Shown here one piece after another: positions 14,878-24,097 of a stretch of 64,000 nucleotides of DNA. The stretch's first letter is position 1. The number at the start of each line of letters is the position of its first letter. The position numbers were made by a program, and so were the translations under genes. The notes under the pieces were generated by a model that saw only the letters and a list, made by a program, of their open reading frames with translations, had not been told where the DNA came from and ran no database searches. This stretch comes from Stenotrophomonas maltophilia (lineage in GTDB: Bacteria > Pseudomonadota > Gammaproteobacteria > Xanthomonadales > Xanthomonadaceae), in NCBI RefSeq assembly GCF_006970445.1, contig NZ_CP033877.1, positions 876,750 through 940,749 of the forward strand. Direction: 5' to 3'.

Positions 14878-15420
14878 ATGAGTTCCCGTCTCGAAAAGTT
14901 CTACAAGGACGAAGTGGTGCCGGCGCTGATGAAGCAGTTCGGCTACACCAATCCGATGGAAGTGCCGAAGCTGGTCAAGGTCACCCTGAACATGGGTGTC
15001 GGCGAAGCGGCCACCAACAAGAAGATCCTGGAAAACGCCGTCGGCGACATGACCAAGATTTCCGGCCAGAAGCCGGTTGTCACCAAGTCGCGTGTGTCGG
15101 TTGCGTCGTTCAAGATCCGCGATGGTTGGCCGATCGGCTGCAAGACCACGCTGCGTCGCCACAAGATGTACGAGTTCCTGGATCGCCTGATCAACATCTC
15201 GCTGCCGCGCGTGCGCGACTTCCGTGGTGTTTCTGGTCGTTCCTTCGACGGTCGCGGCAACTTCAACATGGGTGTGAAGGAACAGATCATCTTCCCGGAA
15301 ATCGACTTCGACGCTGTCGACGCGATCCGCGGCATGGATATCGCCATCACCACCACTGCGAAGACCGACGCGGAAGCGAAGGCGCTGCTGGCAGCGTTCA
15401 AGTTCCCGTTCCGTAACTGA
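14878..15420 (+). CDS. rplE: 50S ribosomal protein L5
   Basis: Central-protuberance protein that binds 5S rRNA and contacts P-site tRNA. It is 180 residues, starting [20 protein letters not shown], with the conserved [11 protein letters not shown] and [17 protein letters not shown] segments. AGGAATGAGAAG precedes the start. It is 18 nt ahead of rpsN. Confidence 0.97.
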   Translation: MSSRLEKFYKDEVVPALMKQFGYTNPMEVPKLVKVTLNMGVGEAATNKKILENAVGDMTKISGQKPVVTKSRVSVASFKIRDGWPIGCKTTLRRHKMYEFLDRLINISLPRVRDFRGVSGRSFDGRGNFNMGVKEQIIFPEIDFDAVDAIRGMDIAITTTAKTDAEAKALLAAFKFPFRN

Positions 15421-15438
15421 TCTGTCGAGGAAACCGAA

Positions 15439-15744
15439 ATGGCAAAGACCTCCATGGTCAACCGCGACATCAAGCGGGAAAAGCTGGCAAAGAAGTACGC
15501 TGAAAAGCGTGCGGCTCTGAAGAAGATCGTGTCCTCCGTGGACGCGACCTACGAAGAGAAGATCGACGCCGCAACCAAGCTGGCCAAGCTGCCGCGCGAT
15601 TCGTCGCCGAGCCGCCAGCGCAACCGTTGCGAGCTGTCGGGTCGTCCGCGTGGCGTCTACAGCAAGTTCGGCCTCGGCCGTAACAAGCTGCGCGAAGCCA
15701 CCATGCGTGGCGACGTCCCGGGTCTGCGCAAGGCCAGCTGGTAA
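15439..15744 (+). CDS. rpsN: 30S ribosomal protein S14, zinc-free type
   Basis: Small-subunit head protein. It is 101 residues and belongs to the long form: only one cysteine is present ([12 protein letters not shown]), so the four-cysteine zinc ribbon is absent and the protein needs no zinc. It is followed by a 259-nt gap with an intrinsic terminator, unlike E. coli where rpsH follows closely. Confidence 0.97.
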   Translation: MAKTSMVNRDIKREKLAKKYAEKRAALKKIVSSVDATYEEKIDAATKLAKLPRDSSPSRQRNRCELSGRPRGVYSKFGLGRNKLREATMRGDVPGLRKASW

Positions 15745-15763
15745 TCCCAGCCGGCCCTGCGAT

Positions 15764-15787
15764 CAGGAGCCCCTTCGGGGGCTGCTG
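15764..15787 (+). other. UUCG hairpin after rpsN
   Basis: AGCCCC-TTCG-GGGGCT, 6 bp extended by CAG/CTG outside one mismatch. There is no T run. It is the first structure in the rpsN-rpsH gap and may be an RNA-stability stem. Confidence 0.55.
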
Positions 15788-15833
15788 AACCGGGGAGGGG
15801 AGGCGTTCAGCTTCCTTTCTGCGAAAAAACCCG

Positions 15834-15861
15834 AAGAGCCCGACGCAAATCGGGCTCTTTT
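15834..15861 (+). terminator. Intrinsic terminator inside the spc operon
   Basis: AAGAGCCCGA/TCGGGCTCTT, a 10-bp stem with a CGCAAA loop, continuing into TTTT. A run of six A lies just upstream (15824-15829), so it could act on both strands. It lies between rpsN and rpsH, where a complete stop would cut off S8 to SecY unless transcription restarts or reads through. Confidence 0.75.
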
Positions 15862-15865
15862 GGCG

Positions 15866-15871
15866 TATACT
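15866..15871 (+). promoter_or_regulatory. Candidate -10 for a second spc transcript
   Basis: TATACT directly after the terminator, 133 nt before rpsH. The region 17 nt upstream has no good -35 and overlaps the terminator stem. The leader that would follow contains a hairpin at 15907-15923 (stem of 6 bp around a TTTCG loop). Confidence 0.4.
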
Positions 15872-16003
15872 CCCGCGTCTTGCCCTGCGCAAACGGGGTT
15901 GTAGGAGTGGGCTTTCGGCCCGCTGCATCAAGGGACCTGGCCCGTTTCCAGGAGACAACAGATTTTCGCGAAAGCGGATATCGGTGCACTCAAAGGTACT
16001 CAT

Positions 16004-16402
16004 ATGAGCATGACTGATCCCATCGCCGACCTGCTGGTCCGCATCAAGAATGCGGCCGCGGTTGGCAAGCAGACGGTGAAAGCCCCGTCGTCCAAGATCA
16101 AGGTTGCGATCGCCCAGGTCCTGAAGGACGAGGGTTACATCACCGACCTGCGCGTGACCCAGCTGGAAAACAACAAGTCCGAGCTGGAAATCGTGCTGAA
16201 GTATTTCGAAGGCAAGCCGGTCATCGCGACCCTGAAGCGCTTCTCGCGTTCGGGCCTGCGCCAGTACCGCGGCAAGAGCGAGCTGCCGAAGGTCATGAAT
16301 GGCCTGGGTATCTCCATCATTTCCACCTCCAAGGGCATCATGACTGATGCGCAGGCGCGCCAGCTGGGCGTCGGCGGCGAAGTCCTGTGCTTCGTGGCCT
16401 AA
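16004..16402 (+). CDS. rpsH: 30S ribosomal protein S8
   Basis: Central 16S rRNA binder and translational repressor of spc in E. coli. It is 132 residues, starting [17 protein letters not shown]; a second ATG two codons in (16010) is possible. AAAGG upstream is the ribosome binding site. The C-terminal RNA-binding motif [14 protein letters not shown] is conserved. It is the first gene after the internal spc terminator. Confidence 0.97.
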   Translation: MSMTDPIADLLVRIKNAAAVGKQTVKAPSSKIKVAIAQVLKDEGYITDLRVTQLENNKSELEIVLKYFEGKPVIATLKRFSRSGLRQYRGKSELPKVMNGLGISIISTSKGIMTDAQARQLGVGGEVLCFVA

Positions 16403-16420
16403 GGCGAAAGGAGTAGAACT

Positions 16421-16945
16421 ATGTCCCGCGTAGCCAAGAAGCCCGTCACCCTGGGTAAGGTTGAACTGAACGTCCAGTCGGAAAGCATCACCGTCAAGGG
16501 CCCGAAGGGCACCCTGTCGCTGGTCAAGCCGGCCGGTATTGCCATCAATGTCGACAGCGGCGTTGCCACCCTGAGCACCGAGAACGCCGACCTGGTCGCG
16601 CTGACCGGTACCGTGCGTGCGATCCTGGCCAACATGGTCAAGGGCGTGTCCGAAGGCTTCGAGCGCAAGCTGGAGCTGGTCGGCGTGGGTTACCGCGCTG
16701 CCATGCAGGGCAAGGATCTGAGCCTGTCGCTCGGTTTCTCGCACCCGGTCGTGTTCGTGGCGCCGGAAGGCATCACCATCACCACCCCGACCCAGACCGA
16801 GATCCTGGTCCAGGGCGCTGACAAGCAGGTCGTCGGTGAAGTCGCCGCCAAGATCCGTGCGTTCCGCAAGCCGGAGCCGTACAAGGGCAAGGGCGTGAAG
16901 TACTCCGACGAAGTCATCATCCGTAAGGAAGCCAAGAAGGCCTAA
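16421..16945 (+). CDS. rplF: 50S ribosomal protein L6
   Basis: Two-domain protein near the sarcin-ricin loop. It is 174 residues, starting [18 protein letters not shown], with the C-terminal [18 protein letters not shown] motif. AAAGGAGTAGAA precedes the start. It is 32 nt ahead of rplR. Confidence 0.97.
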   Translation: MSRVAKKPVTLGKVELNVQSESITVKGPKGTLSLVKPAGIAINVDSGVATLSTENADLVALTGTVRAILANMVKGVSEGFERKLELVGVGYRAAMQGKDLSLSLGFSHPVVFVAPEGITITTPTQTEILVQGADKQVVGEVAAKIRAFRKPEPYKGKGVKYSDEVIIRKEAKKA

Positions 16946-16977
16946 TTAGGCGCTTCCGCTTTCAAGGGAAAAACATC

Positions 16978-17331
16978 ATGAACAAGAACATCGCCCGCCT
17001 GCGTCGCGCCAAGTCGACCCGCGCCCACATCCGTGAGCTCGGCGTCGCCCGCCTGTCGGTGCTGCGCACCGGCCAGCACCTGTACGCCCAGGTCTTCACC
17101 GCCGACGGTTCCAAGGTGCTGGCTGCCGCCAACACCACCCAGACCGACGTCATGGAAGGCCTGAAGAACGGCAAGAACGCCGATGCCGCTGCCAAGGTTG
17201 GCCGCATCGTCGCTGAGCGCGCCAAGGCCGCCGGCGTCGAGAAGGTTGCCTTCGATCGTTCGGGCTACCGCTACCACGGCCGCATCAAGGCCCTGGCAGA
17301 AGCCGCGCGCGAAGCTGGCCTGCAGTTCTAA
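16978..17331 (+). CDS. rplR: 50S ribosomal protein L18
   Basis: 5S rRNA-binding protein of the central protuberance. It is 117 residues, starting [20 protein letters not shown] and ending in the [24 protein letters not shown] motif of the family. It is followed by an unusually long 161-nt spacer with two hairpins before rpsE. Confidence 0.97.
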   Translation: MNKNIARLRRAKSTRAHIRELGVARLSVLRTGQHLYAQVFTADGSKVLAAANTTQTDVMEGLKNGKNADAAAKVGRIVAERAKAAGVEKVAFDRSGYRYHGRIKALAEAAREAGLQF

Positions 17332-17339
17332 GGGATCAG

Positions 17340-17393
17340 GGCAGGGGGCCGATGGCCTCCTGCCCGCCTGCTCGCCAGCCTGAGTGAGGCTGG
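17340..17393 (+). promoter_or_regulatory. Tandem hairpins between rplR and rpsE
   Basis: The first stem is 11 bp with one G-U and a GAT loop (17340-17364). The second is CCAGCCT/AGGCTGG with a 5-nt loop (17375-17393). Neither is followed by a T run. They lie in a 161-nt spacer that in E. coli is only a few bases. Confidence 0.6.
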
Positions 17394-17492
17394 ACGGCGC
17401 CGCTCTTCTGCAGTGGCCCACCGGAACGACGCGTCACTTCACAACCATAAGCGGCCCTGAGCCGTACATACCCAAACAACCAAGGAATCAAC

Positions 17493-18035
17493 ATGGCAGA
17501 AGAGCGTCAGCAGCGGGGTCGCGATCGCGACCGTAACCGCGAAGAGAAGATCGACGACGGCATGATCGAAAAGCTGGTCGCGGTCAACCGCGTCAGCAAG
17601 ACCGTCAAGGGTGGCCGCCAGTTCACCTTCACCGCCCTGACCGTTGTCGGCGACGGCGAAGGCAAGGTCGGTTTCGGTTATGGCAAGGCCCGCGAAGTGC
17701 CGGTCGCCATCCAGAAGTCGATGGAACAGGCTCGCAAGAACCTGGTCAGCGTTGACCTGAACAACGGCACCCTGTGGCACACCATCAAGGATGGTCACGG
17801 CGCAGCCCGCGTGTTCATGCAGCCGGCTTCGGAAGGTACTGGCGTCATCGCCGGTGGTGCCATGCGCGCCGTGCTGGAAGCCGTTGGCGTGAAGAACGTG
17901 CTGGCCAAGGCCACCGGTTCGCGCAACCCGATCAATCTGGTGCGTGCCACCGTGAAGGGCCTGACTGCTGCGCAGTCGCCGGCTCGCATCGCGGCCAAGC
18001 GCGGCAAGAAGGTGGAGGAACTCAACCATGGCTAA
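17493..18035 (+). CDS. rpsE: 30S ribosomal protein S5
   Basis: Fidelity protein at the back of the decoding centre. It is 180 residues. The N-terminal part is charged ([17 protein letters not shown]), followed by the double-stranded-RNA-binding fold and the [14 protein letters not shown] segment. The spectinomycin-site loop around [14 protein letters not shown] shows no deletion. It overlaps rpmD by 8 nt. Confidence 0.97.
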   Translation: MAEERQQRGRDRDRNREEKIDDGMIEKLVAVNRVSKTVKGGRQFTFTALTVVGDGEGKVGFGYGKAREVPVAIQKSMEQARKNLVSVDLNNGTLWHTIKDGHGAARVFMQPASEGTGVIAGGAMRAVLEAVGVKNVLAKATGSRNPINLVRATVKGLTAAQSPARIAAKRGKKVEELNHG

Positions 18036-18219
18036 TGAGTCCAACAAGACTGTGAAGGTGCGCCTGGTGCGCGGCCTGCGTGGTACTCAGTCGCGTCACC
18101 GCCTGTCGGTGCGTGCTCTGGGCCTGAACAAGCTCAACGATGTGCGTGAACTGAAGGACAGCCCGCAGGTTCGCGGCCTGATCAACACCGTTCACTACCT
18201 CGTCAAGGTTGAGGAGTAA
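18028..18219 (+). CDS. rpmD: 50S ribosomal protein L30
   Basis: Small large-subunit protein of 63 residues, with the typical [19 protein letters not shown] and [12 protein letters not shown] segments. It overlaps the end of rpsE by 8 nt and its AGGAGT end supplies the ribosome binding site of rplO 6 nt later. Confidence 0.96.
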   Translation: MANESNKTVKVRLVRGLRGTQSRHRLSVRALGLNKLNDVRELKDSPQVRGLINTVHYLVKVEE

Positions 18220-18225
18220 TCGATC

Positions 18226-18669
18226 ATGACTCTGCGTCTCAATGAACTGAGCCCGGCACCGGGCGCCCGCACCGAGCGCACCCGCGTCGGTCGCGGTATC
18301 GGCTCGGGCCTGGGCAAGACTGCCGGCCGCGGCCACAAGGGTTCGTTCGCCCGTAAGGGTGGCGGCAAGATCAAGGCTGGCTTCGAAGGCGGCCAGACCC
18401 CCATGCAGCGTCGTCTGCCGAAGATCGGCTTCCGTTCGCCGATCGCCAAGGACACCGCTGAAGTGCTGCTGTACGCGCTGGACAAGCTGCCGGCCGGTGA
18501 GATCGACTTCGCCGCCCTGCGTGCTGCCAAGCTGGTCCCGAGCACCGCAAAGAAGGCCAAGGTCGTCGTCAAGGGCGAAGTGACCAAGGCGTTCACCCTG
18601 AAGGGTATTGCTGCCACGGCTGGTGCCAAGGCCGCGATCGAAGCTGCCGGCGGCAGCGTAACGGAGTAA
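18226..18669 (+). CDS. rplO: 50S ribosomal protein L15
   Basis: Late-assembly large-subunit protein. It is 147 residues, with the Gly/Lys-rich N-terminal half ([18 protein letters not shown]) and the [17 protein letters not shown] motif. It is 7 nt upstream of secY, in the canonical rplO-secY arrangement. Confidence 0.97.
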   Translation: MTLRLNELSPAPGARTERTRVGRGIGSGLGKTAGRGHKGSFARKGGGKIKAGFEGGQTPMQRRLPKIGFRSPIAKDTAEVLLYALDKLPAGEIDFAALRAAKLVPSTAKKAKVVVKGEVTKAFTLKGIAATAGAKAAIEAAGGSVTE

Positions 18670-18676
18670 GAAAATC

Positions 18677-20044
18677 ATGGCGCAAGCTGGCATCGGTAAC
18701 CTCGCGGGCGGAATGGGCAAGTTCACTGAACTTCGCCAACGTTTGCTGTTCGTCGTCGGGGCTTTGATCGTCTATCGCATCGGCTGCTACGTGCCGGTGC
18801 CGGGCGTCAATCCCGATGCCATGCTTGCCATGATGCAAACGCAGGGCGGCGGCATCGTGGACATGTTCAACATGTTCTCGGGCGGCGCCCTGCACCGTTT
18901 CAGCATCTTCGCGCTGAACGTGATGCCGTACATCTCGGCATCGATCGTGATGCAGCTGGCCGTGCACATCTTCCCCGCCCTGAAGGCGATGCAGAAGGAA
19001 GGTGAGTCCGGTCGCCGCAAGATCACCCAGTATTCGCGCATCGGCGCCGTGCTGCTGGCAGTGGTGCAGGGCGGCTCGATCGCGCTGGCCCTGCAGGGCC
19101 AGGTCTCGCCGTCGGGCGCTCCGGTCGTGTATGCGCCGGGCATGGGCTTCGTGCTCACTGCCGTGGTCGCACTGACCGCTGGCACCATGTTCCTGATGTG
19201 GGTCGGTGAGCAGGTCACCGAGCGCGGCATCGGCAACGGCGTGTCGCTGATCATCTTCGCCGGTATCGTGGCGGGCCTGCCGGGTGCGGTCATCCACACC
19301 TTCGACGCCTACCGCGACGGCAACATCCAGTTCATCCAGCTGCTGCTGATCGCCATCGTGGTGCTCGCCTTCACCTTCTTCGTGGTGTTCGTCGAGCGTG
19401 GCCAGCGCCGGATCACGGTCAATTACGCGCGCCGCCAGGGCGGTCGCAACGCGTACATGAACCAGACCTCGTTCCTGCCGCTGAAGCTCAACATGGCTGG
19501 CGTCATCCCGGCGATCTTCGCCTCGAGCCTGCTGGCCTTCCCGGCCACCCTGGCCATGTGGTCCGGCCAGGCCGCCAACCAGAGCAGCTTCGGTCAGGTC
19601 CTGCAGAAGGTCGCCAATGCCCTGGGTCCGGGCGAGCCGCTGCACATGATCGTGTTCGCCGCGCTGATCACCGGTTTCGCGTTCTTCTATACCGCGCTGG
19701 TGTTCAACTCGCAGGAAACCGCTGACAACCTGAAGAAGTCGGGCGCGCTGATTCCGGGCATCCGTCCGGGCAAGGCCACCGCCGACTACATCGACGGCGT
19801 GCTGACCCGCCTGACCGCGGCCGGCTCGGCGTACCTGGTGATCGTCTGCTTGCTGCCGGAACTGATGCGCACGCAGCTGAATGCTTCGTTCTACTTCGGT
19901 GGTACTTCGCTGCTGATCGTGGTGGTGGTGGTGATGGACTTCATCGCCCAGGTGCAGGCGCACCTGATGTCCCATCAGTACGAGAGCCTGCTGAAGAAGG
20001 CCAACCTGAAGGGTGGCAACCGCGGCGGTTTTGCCCGCGGCTGA
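18677..20044 (+). CDS. secY: Protein translocase subunit SecY
   Basis: Pore subunit of the SecYEG translocon in the inner membrane. It is 455 residues with about ten hydrophobic segments; visible family marks are the [21 protein letters not shown] region near residue 60, the [10 protein letters not shown] cytosolic loop and the C-terminal [20 protein letters not shown]. Last gene of spc. The rpmJ gene that follows secY in E. coli is absent; a promoter for the alpha operon overlaps the last codons. Confidence 0.98.
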   Translation: MAQAGIGNLAGGMGKFTELRQRLLFVVGALIVYRIGCYVPVPGVNPDAMLAMMQTQGGGIVDMFNMFSGGALHRFSIFALNVMPYISASIVMQLAVHIFPALKAMQKEGESGRRKITQYSRIGAVLLAVVQGGSIALALQGQVSPSGAPVVYAPGMGFVLTAVVALTAGTMFLMWVGEQVTERGIGNGVSLIIFAGIVAGLPGAVIHTFDAYRDGNIQFIQLLLIAIVVLAFTFFVVFVERGQRRITVNYARRQGGRNAYMNQTSFLPLKLNMAGVIPAIFASSLLAFPATLAMWSGQAANQSSFGQVLQKVANALGPGEPLHMIVFAALITGFAFFYTALVFNSQETADNLKKSGALIPGIRPGKATADYIDGVLTRLTAAGSAYLVIVCLLPELMRTQLNASFYFGGTSLLIVVVVVMDFIAQVQAHLMSHQYESLLKKANLKGGNRGGFARG

Positions 20045-20059
20045 TAGGCCTGTTATACT
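20031..20059 (+). promoter_or_regulatory. Promoter of the alpha operon
   Basis: TTGCCC (20031-20036), 17 nt, TATACT (20054-20059), preceded by TGT as an extended -10. The -35 lies within the last codons of secY. Transcription from here gives a roughly 330-nt leader before rpsM. Confidence 0.7.
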
Positions 20060-20080
20060 TTCGTCTTCCTGACGTGATGG

Positions 20081-20280
20081 TCCCTCCGCTTCGCGGACTC
20101 CGGCCACACAAACGAAGGGCGGCCCCCGCAGCGGTTCCGGGTGGGGGTGTGATGAGGTGGTCCCGCGCTGGAGTAGCGCGGGCGGCTCCGGGGGAAACCC
20201 CAGGTCCAACCCCATCCGGCGCCGGAGCCTGGGCACACTCCCCAGGCCGGGTTCATGAAACCAATGGTTTCACGGGCTTC
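20081..20280 (+). promoter_or_regulatory. Highly structured leader of the alpha operon
   Basis: The 347-nt gap between secY and rpsM holds no gene but a chain of stems: TCCGC/GCGGA (20085-20097); CCCCCGC pairing with GTGGGGG further on; CCCGCGCT/AGCGCGGG (20162-20182); GCCTGGG/CCCAGGC (20227-20247); TGAAACC/GGTTTCA (20256-20272). In E. coli the alpha leader folds into a pseudoknot bound by S4. This leader is longer and not recognisably the same, but could serve the same feedback. No cobalamin or other known riboswitch signature was found. Confidence 0.55.
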
Positions 20281-20391
20281 CATGTAAACCGGAACCTTGT
20301 TAGTATCGCTAGTTCACTTTTTTGATCCATCCTGCCGGATTGGCGTGCCCGAGGCGCGCTGTCGGCCATCACTCAGCTGGAGAACCGCGTC

Positions 20392-20748
20392 ATGGCGCGT
20401 ATTGCAGGCGTCAACCTGCCAGCCCAGAAGCACGTCTGGGTCGGGTTGCAAAGCATTTACGGCATCGGCCGTACCCGTTCGAAGAAGGTCTGCGAAGTCG
20501 CAGGCGTTGCTTCGACCACCAAGATCCGCGATCTGTCGGAGCCGGAAATCGAGCGCCTGCGCGCCGAAGTCGGCAAGTACATCGTGGAAGGCGATCTGCG
20601 CCGTGAAATCGGCATCGCGATCAAGCGCCTGATGGACCTGGGCTGCTACCGCGGCCTGCGTCACCGTCGCGGTCTGCCGCTGCGTGGCCAGCGCACCCGT
20701 ACCAACGCCCGCACCCGCAAGGGCCCGCGCAAGGCGATCAGGAAGTAA
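20392..20748 (+). CDS. rpsM: 30S ribosomal protein S13
   Basis: Head protein contacting the P-site tRNA and the bridge to L5. It is 118 residues, starting [20 protein letters not shown], with the C-terminal [20 protein letters not shown] tail. CTGGAG precedes the start. First gene of the alpha operon. Confidence 0.97.
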   Translation: MARIAGVNLPAQKHVWVGLQSIYGIGRTRSKKVCEVAGVASTTKIRDLSEPEIERLRAEVGKYIVEGDLRREIGIAIKRLMDLGCYRGLRHRRGLPLRGQRTRTNARTRKGPRKAIRK

Positions 20749-20759
20749 GGGACCTATAA

Positions 20760-21149
20760 ATGGCTAAGCCCGCTGCTAAGACCAAGAAGAAGATCAAGCG
20801 CGTCGTCACCGACGGCGTTGCCCACGTCCACGCTTCGTTCAACAACACCATCGTCACCATCACCGACCGCCAGGGCAACGCTCTGTCGTGGGCAACCTCC
20901 GGTGGCGCTGGCTTCCGCGGTTCGCGCAAGTCGACCCCGTTCGCTGCCCAGGTGGCTGCTGAAAAGGCCGGTCGTGCTGCGCTGGACTACGGCGTGAAGT
21001 CGCTGGAAGTCCGCATCAAGGGCCCGGGTCCGGGCCGTGAGTCGGCCGTGCGTTCGTTGAACAACGTCGGCTACAAGATCACCAACATCATCGACGTGAC
21101 GCCTATCCCGCACAACGGGTGCCGTCCGCCGAAGAAGCGTCGCGTCTAA
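20760..21149 (+). CDS. rpsK: 30S ribosomal protein S11
   Basis: Platform protein of the small subunit. It is 129 residues, with the conserved [19 protein letters not shown] and the C-terminal [16 protein letters not shown] motif that includes the Asn-Gly site prone to isoaspartate formation. It is 11 nt after rpsM. Confidence 0.97.
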   Translation: MAKPAAKTKKKIKRVVTDGVAHVHASFNNTIVTITDRQGNALSWATSGGAGFRGSRKSTPFAAQVAAEKAGRAALDYGVKSLEVRIKGPGPGRESAVRSLNNVGYKITNIIDVTPIPHNGCRPPKKRRV

Positions 21150-21164
21150 AGGGAGCGATAAGAA

Positions 21165-21794
21165 ATGGCTCGTTATATCGGTCCTACCTGTAAGCTCGCC
21201 CGTCGCGAAGGCGCCGACCTGTCCCTGAAGAGCCCGGCGCGTGCGCTGGACTCGAAGTGCAAGCTGGAGCAGAAGCCCGGCCAGCACGGCGCCACTGCCC
21301 GCAAGGGCAAGCTGTCCGACTACGCCACCCAGCTGCGTGAAAAGCAGAAGGTCAAGCGTATCTACGGCCTGCTGGAGCGTCAGTTCCGCAACTACTACAA
21401 GAAGGCCTCGACCAAGAAGGGCAACACCGGCGAGAACCTGCTGCAGCTGCTGGAAACCCGTCTGGACAACGTCGTCTACCGCATGGGCTTCGCCGTGACC
21501 CGTCCGGCTGCCCGTCAGCTGGTGTCGCACCGCGGCGTCACCGTGAATGGCAAGTCGGTCAACCTGGCTTCGTACCAGGTCAAGGCTGGCGACGCCATCG
21601 CCCTGTCTGAAAAGGCTGCCAAGCAGCTGCGCGTCCAGGAAGCCCTGACCGTCGCCGCCCAGCATGACCTGAGCCCGTCGTGGGTTGAAGTGGATTCCGG
21701 CAAGTTCACCGGCATCTTCAAGGCTGTTCCGGATCGTTCGGATCTGCCTGCGGACATCAACGAAGCGCTGATCGTCGAGCTGTATTCGAAGTAA
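21165..21794 (+). CDS. rpsD: 30S ribosomal protein S4, zinc-free type
   Basis: Primary 16S binder and, in E. coli, translational repressor of the alpha operon. It is 209 residues; the N-terminus has only Cys9 and Cys32, so there is no four-cysteine zinc site. The S4 domain is visible around [20 protein letters not shown] and [10 protein letters not shown]. It is separated from rpoA by 55 nt that hold a hairpin. Confidence 0.97.
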   Translation: MARYIGPTCKLARREGADLSLKSPARALDSKCKLEQKPGQHGATARKGKLSDYATQLREKQKVKRIYGLLERQFRNYYKKASTKKGNTGENLLQLLETRLDNVVYRMGFAVTRPAARQLVSHRGVTVNGKSVNLASYQVKAGDAIALSEKAAKQLRVQEALTVAAQHDLSPSWVEVDSGKFTGIFKAVPDRSDLPADINEALIVELYSK

Positions 21795-21808
21795 TTCACA
21801 TTGGAGAG

Positions 21809-21828
21809 CCCCCGGCGACGGCCGGGGG
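21809..21828 (+). other. Hairpin between rpsD and rpoA
   Basis: CCCCCGGC/GCCGGGGG, an 8-bp perfect stem with a GACG loop, followed by TTCAC and then the rpoA ribosome binding site. It could lower rpoA expression relative to the ribosomal genes or serve as a processing site. Confidence 0.5.
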
Positions 21829-21849
21829 TTCACTAGGAGAACCCGCAAC

Positions 21850-22848
21850 ATGACGGTTACCGCCAACCAGGTTCTGCGTCCTCGCGGTCCGCAGATCGAA
21901 CGCCTTACCGACACCCGTGCAAAGGTCGTTATCGAACCTTTGGAGCGGGGTTACGGGCATACGCTGGGCAACGCCCTGCGTCGCGTGCTGCTGTCGTCCA
22001 TCCCGGGCTTCGCCATCACGGAAGTCGAAATCGACGGCGTGTTGCATGAGTACACCACGGTCGAAGGTCTGCAGGAGGACGTGCTCGAAGTCCTGCTGAA
22101 CCTGAAGGACGTGGCCATCCGTATGCACTCCGGCGACAGCGCCACCCTGTCCCTGTCCAAGCAGGGCCCGGGCGTTGTCACCGCTGCCGATATCAAGGTC
22201 GACCACAATGTGGAGATCCTGAACGGCGACCATGTGATCTGCCACCTGACCAAGGATACGGCGATCAACATGCGTCTGAAGATCGAACGTGGTTTCGGCT
22301 ACCAGCCGGCTGCCGCGCGTCGTCGTCCGGACGAAGAAACCCGTGCCATCGGCCGCCTGGTCCTGGATGCCTCGTTCTCGCCGGTCCGCCGTGTCGCCTA
22401 TGCCGTGGAAGCGGCACGTGTCGAACAGCGCACCGACCTGGACAAGCTGGTCATCGATATCGAGACCAACGGCACCATCGACGCCGAGGAAGCCGTGCGC
22501 ACCGCCGCCGACATCCTCAGCGACCAGCTGTCGGTGTTCGGTGACTTCACCCACCGCGACCGCGGTGCGGCCAAGCCGGCCAACAACGGCGTGGATCCGG
22601 TGCTGCTGCGCCCGATCGACGATCTGGAGCTGACCGTGCGTTCGGCCAACTGCCTGAAGGCTGAAAGCATCTACTACATCGGCGATCTGATCCAGAAGAC
22701 CGAAGTGGAGCTGCTGAAGACCCCGAACCTGGGCAAGAAGTCGCTCACCGAGATCAAGGAAGTGCTGGCTCAGCGCGGCCTGTCGCTCGGCATGAAGCTG
22801 GAGAACTGGCCGCCGGCCGGCGTCGCCAGCCACGGCATGCTGGGCTGA
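21850..22848 (+). CDS. rpoA: RNA polymerase subunit alpha
   Basis: Dimerising scaffold of RNA polymerase. It is 332 residues: an N-terminal domain with the [19 protein letters not shown] dimerisation segment, a linker near 235-245, and a C-terminal domain ([20 protein letters not shown] to LENWPPA) that binds UP elements and activators. It is placed between rpsD and rplQ as usual. Confidence 0.98.
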   Translation: MTVTANQVLRPRGPQIERLTDTRAKVVIEPLERGYGHTLGNALRRVLLSSIPGFAITEVEIDGVLHEYTTVEGLQEDVLEVLLNLKDVAIRMHSGDSATLSLSKQGPGVVTAADIKVDHNVEILNGDHVICHLTKDTAINMRLKIERGFGYQPAAARRRPDEETRAIGRLVLDASFSPVRRVAYAVEAARVEQRTDLDKLVIDIETNGTIDAEEAVRTAADILSDQLSVFGDFTHRDRGAAKPANNGVDPVLLRPIDDLELTVRSANCLKAESIYYIGDLIQKTEVELLKTPNLGKKSLTEIKEVLAQRGLSLGMKLENWPPAGVASHGMLG

Positions 22849-22862
22849 TATCGGTAATGCCT

Positions 22863-22892
22863 GAAGGCTCCACCGTTCGCGGTGGGGCCTTC
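22863..22892 (+). other. 13-bp UUCG hairpin between rpoA and rplQ
   Basis: GAAGGCTCCACCG pairs fully with CGGTGGGGCCTTC (one T-G pair) around a TTCG tetraloop. It has no T run, so it is more likely a stability or processing stem than a terminator. It lies 15 nt after the rpoA stop in a 191-nt gap; the rest of the gap shows only short GC-rich inverted repeats. Confidence 0.65.
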
Positions 22893-23039
22893 AACGCAAC
22901 ACAACATGCCACGACGAACCGCAGGTTCGCGGGGCAGGTCGTCCAGGACGGGCGACCAGGACCAACCGCAGTCCGCGCAGCAACGCCAGGATGGCGACAA
23001 CGATCCGCACAGCCTCATCATTAACCAAGGAATATCACC

Positions 23040-23423
23040 ATGCGTCACCAGAAGTCTGGCCGTAAGTTCAGCCGTACCAGCGCCCACCGCGAAGCGATGT
23101 TCAAGAACATGGCCGCCTCGCTGTTCAAGCACGAACTGATCAAGACCACCCTGCCGAAGGCCAAGGAACTGCGCCGCGTTGCCGAGCCGCTGATCACCCT
23201 GGCCAAGGTCGACTCCGTCGCCAACCGCCGTCTGGCCTTCGCCCGCCTGCGCGACAACGAAGCCGTGGGCAACCTGTTCACCATCCTGGGCCCGCGCTAC
23301 GCGAACCGTCCGGGCGGCTACCTGCGTCTGCTGAAGTGCGGCTTCCGCGCCGGCGACAACGCGCCGATGGCCTATGTCGAGCTGGTTGACCGTCCGGTCG
23401 TGGCCGAGGAAGTGGCCGAGTAA
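23040..23423 (+). CDS. rplQ: 50S ribosomal protein L17
   Basis: Large-subunit protein near the tunnel exit. It is 127 residues, starting [20 protein letters not shown], with the [11 protein letters not shown] and [20 protein letters not shown] segments of the family. Ends the alpha operon and is followed by an intrinsic terminator. Confidence 0.97.
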   Translation: MRHQKSGRKFSRTSAHREAMFKNMAASLFKHELIKTTLPKAKELRRVAEPLITLAKVDSVANRRLAFARLRDNEAVGNLFTILGPRYANRPGGYLRLLKCGFRAGDNAPMAYVELVDRPVVAEEVAE

Positions 23424-23449
23424 TCGGACCGCTTCAACGCGACACAGCG

Positions 23450-23474
23450 AAAGCCCGGCCTCTGCCGGGCTTTT
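23450..23474 (+). terminator. Terminator of the alpha operon
   Basis: AAAGCCCGGC/GCCGGGCTTT, 10 bp with a CTCT loop, continuing to TTTT. It lies 27 nt after the rplQ stop. Confidence 0.85.
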
Positions 23475-23584
23475 GCGTTTTCAGGGATCTGACCCGCACC
23501 GTTCCGACAGGCGTCACCTGTGGCGGTTCGAATGGCGCGCACTCTCGGTTACGCTTGGCGCATTGATCCATTCGAGCGTTGACG

Positions 23585-24091
23585 ATGAATCCACTGCGCT
23601 GGCCCTTCCGCGCCCAGTTCTTCCTGGGCTTCCTGATCTGCGCGGGCCTGCTCGGCTACGCGATCTTCCTGCAGCTGAAGATGGGCCTGGAGCCGTGTCC
23701 GCTGTGCATCTTCCAGCGCCTGGCATTTGCCGCGCTGGGCCTGCTGTTCCTGATCGGCGCACTGCACGGACCCTCCAACCGTCCCGGCCGGGCAACCTAC
23801 GGCGTGCTCGCCTTCATTGCCGCCGCAGTGGGCGTCGGCATCGCAGCGCGCCACGTGTACGTGCAGATGCTGCCGCCGGAGATGGGTGCGACCTGCGGCC
23901 CGCCGCTGAGCTTCCTGCGCGAGACCATGGGGCCGCTGGAAGTGTTCCGCACGGTGCTGACCGGTACCGGCAACTGCGGCAACATCGACTGGACGTTCCT
24001 GGGCCTGACCATGCCGATGTGGTCGGGCGTATGGTTCGTGCTGCTGGCGCTGTGGGCGCTGGTGGTGTCGCTGCGCAAGGTCAAGCGCTGA
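23585..24091 (+). CDS. dsbB: Disulfide bond formation protein B
   Basis: Inner-membrane oxidoreductase that reoxidises periplasmic DsbA and passes electrons to quinone. Start at ATG 23585 (MNPLRWPFRAQFFLG), 168 residues; a TTG two codons earlier is less likely. Four hydrophobic segments are visible. The first periplasmic loop has the redox pair CPLC (EPCPLCIFQR); the second loop carries ATCGPPL and GNCG. It stands alone between the alpha terminator and a convergent TonB receptor gene. Confidence 0.93.
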   Translation: MNPLRWPFRAQFFLGFLICAGLLGYAIFLQLKMGLEPCPLCIFQRLAFAALGLLFLIGALHGPSNRPGRATYGVLAFIAAAVGVGIAARHVYVQMLPPEMGATCGPPLSFLRETMGPLEVFRTVLTGTGNCGNIDWTFLGLTMPMWSGVWFVLLALWALVVSLRKVKR

Positions 24092-24097
24092 AGCAGG

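Noticed and set aside
20045..20391. rpmJ (L36), a cobalamin riboswitch or RNase P RNA in the secY-rpsM gap
   Set aside because: No short basic Cys/His-containing frame is visible, and neither the B12 box nor conserved RNase P segments are present.
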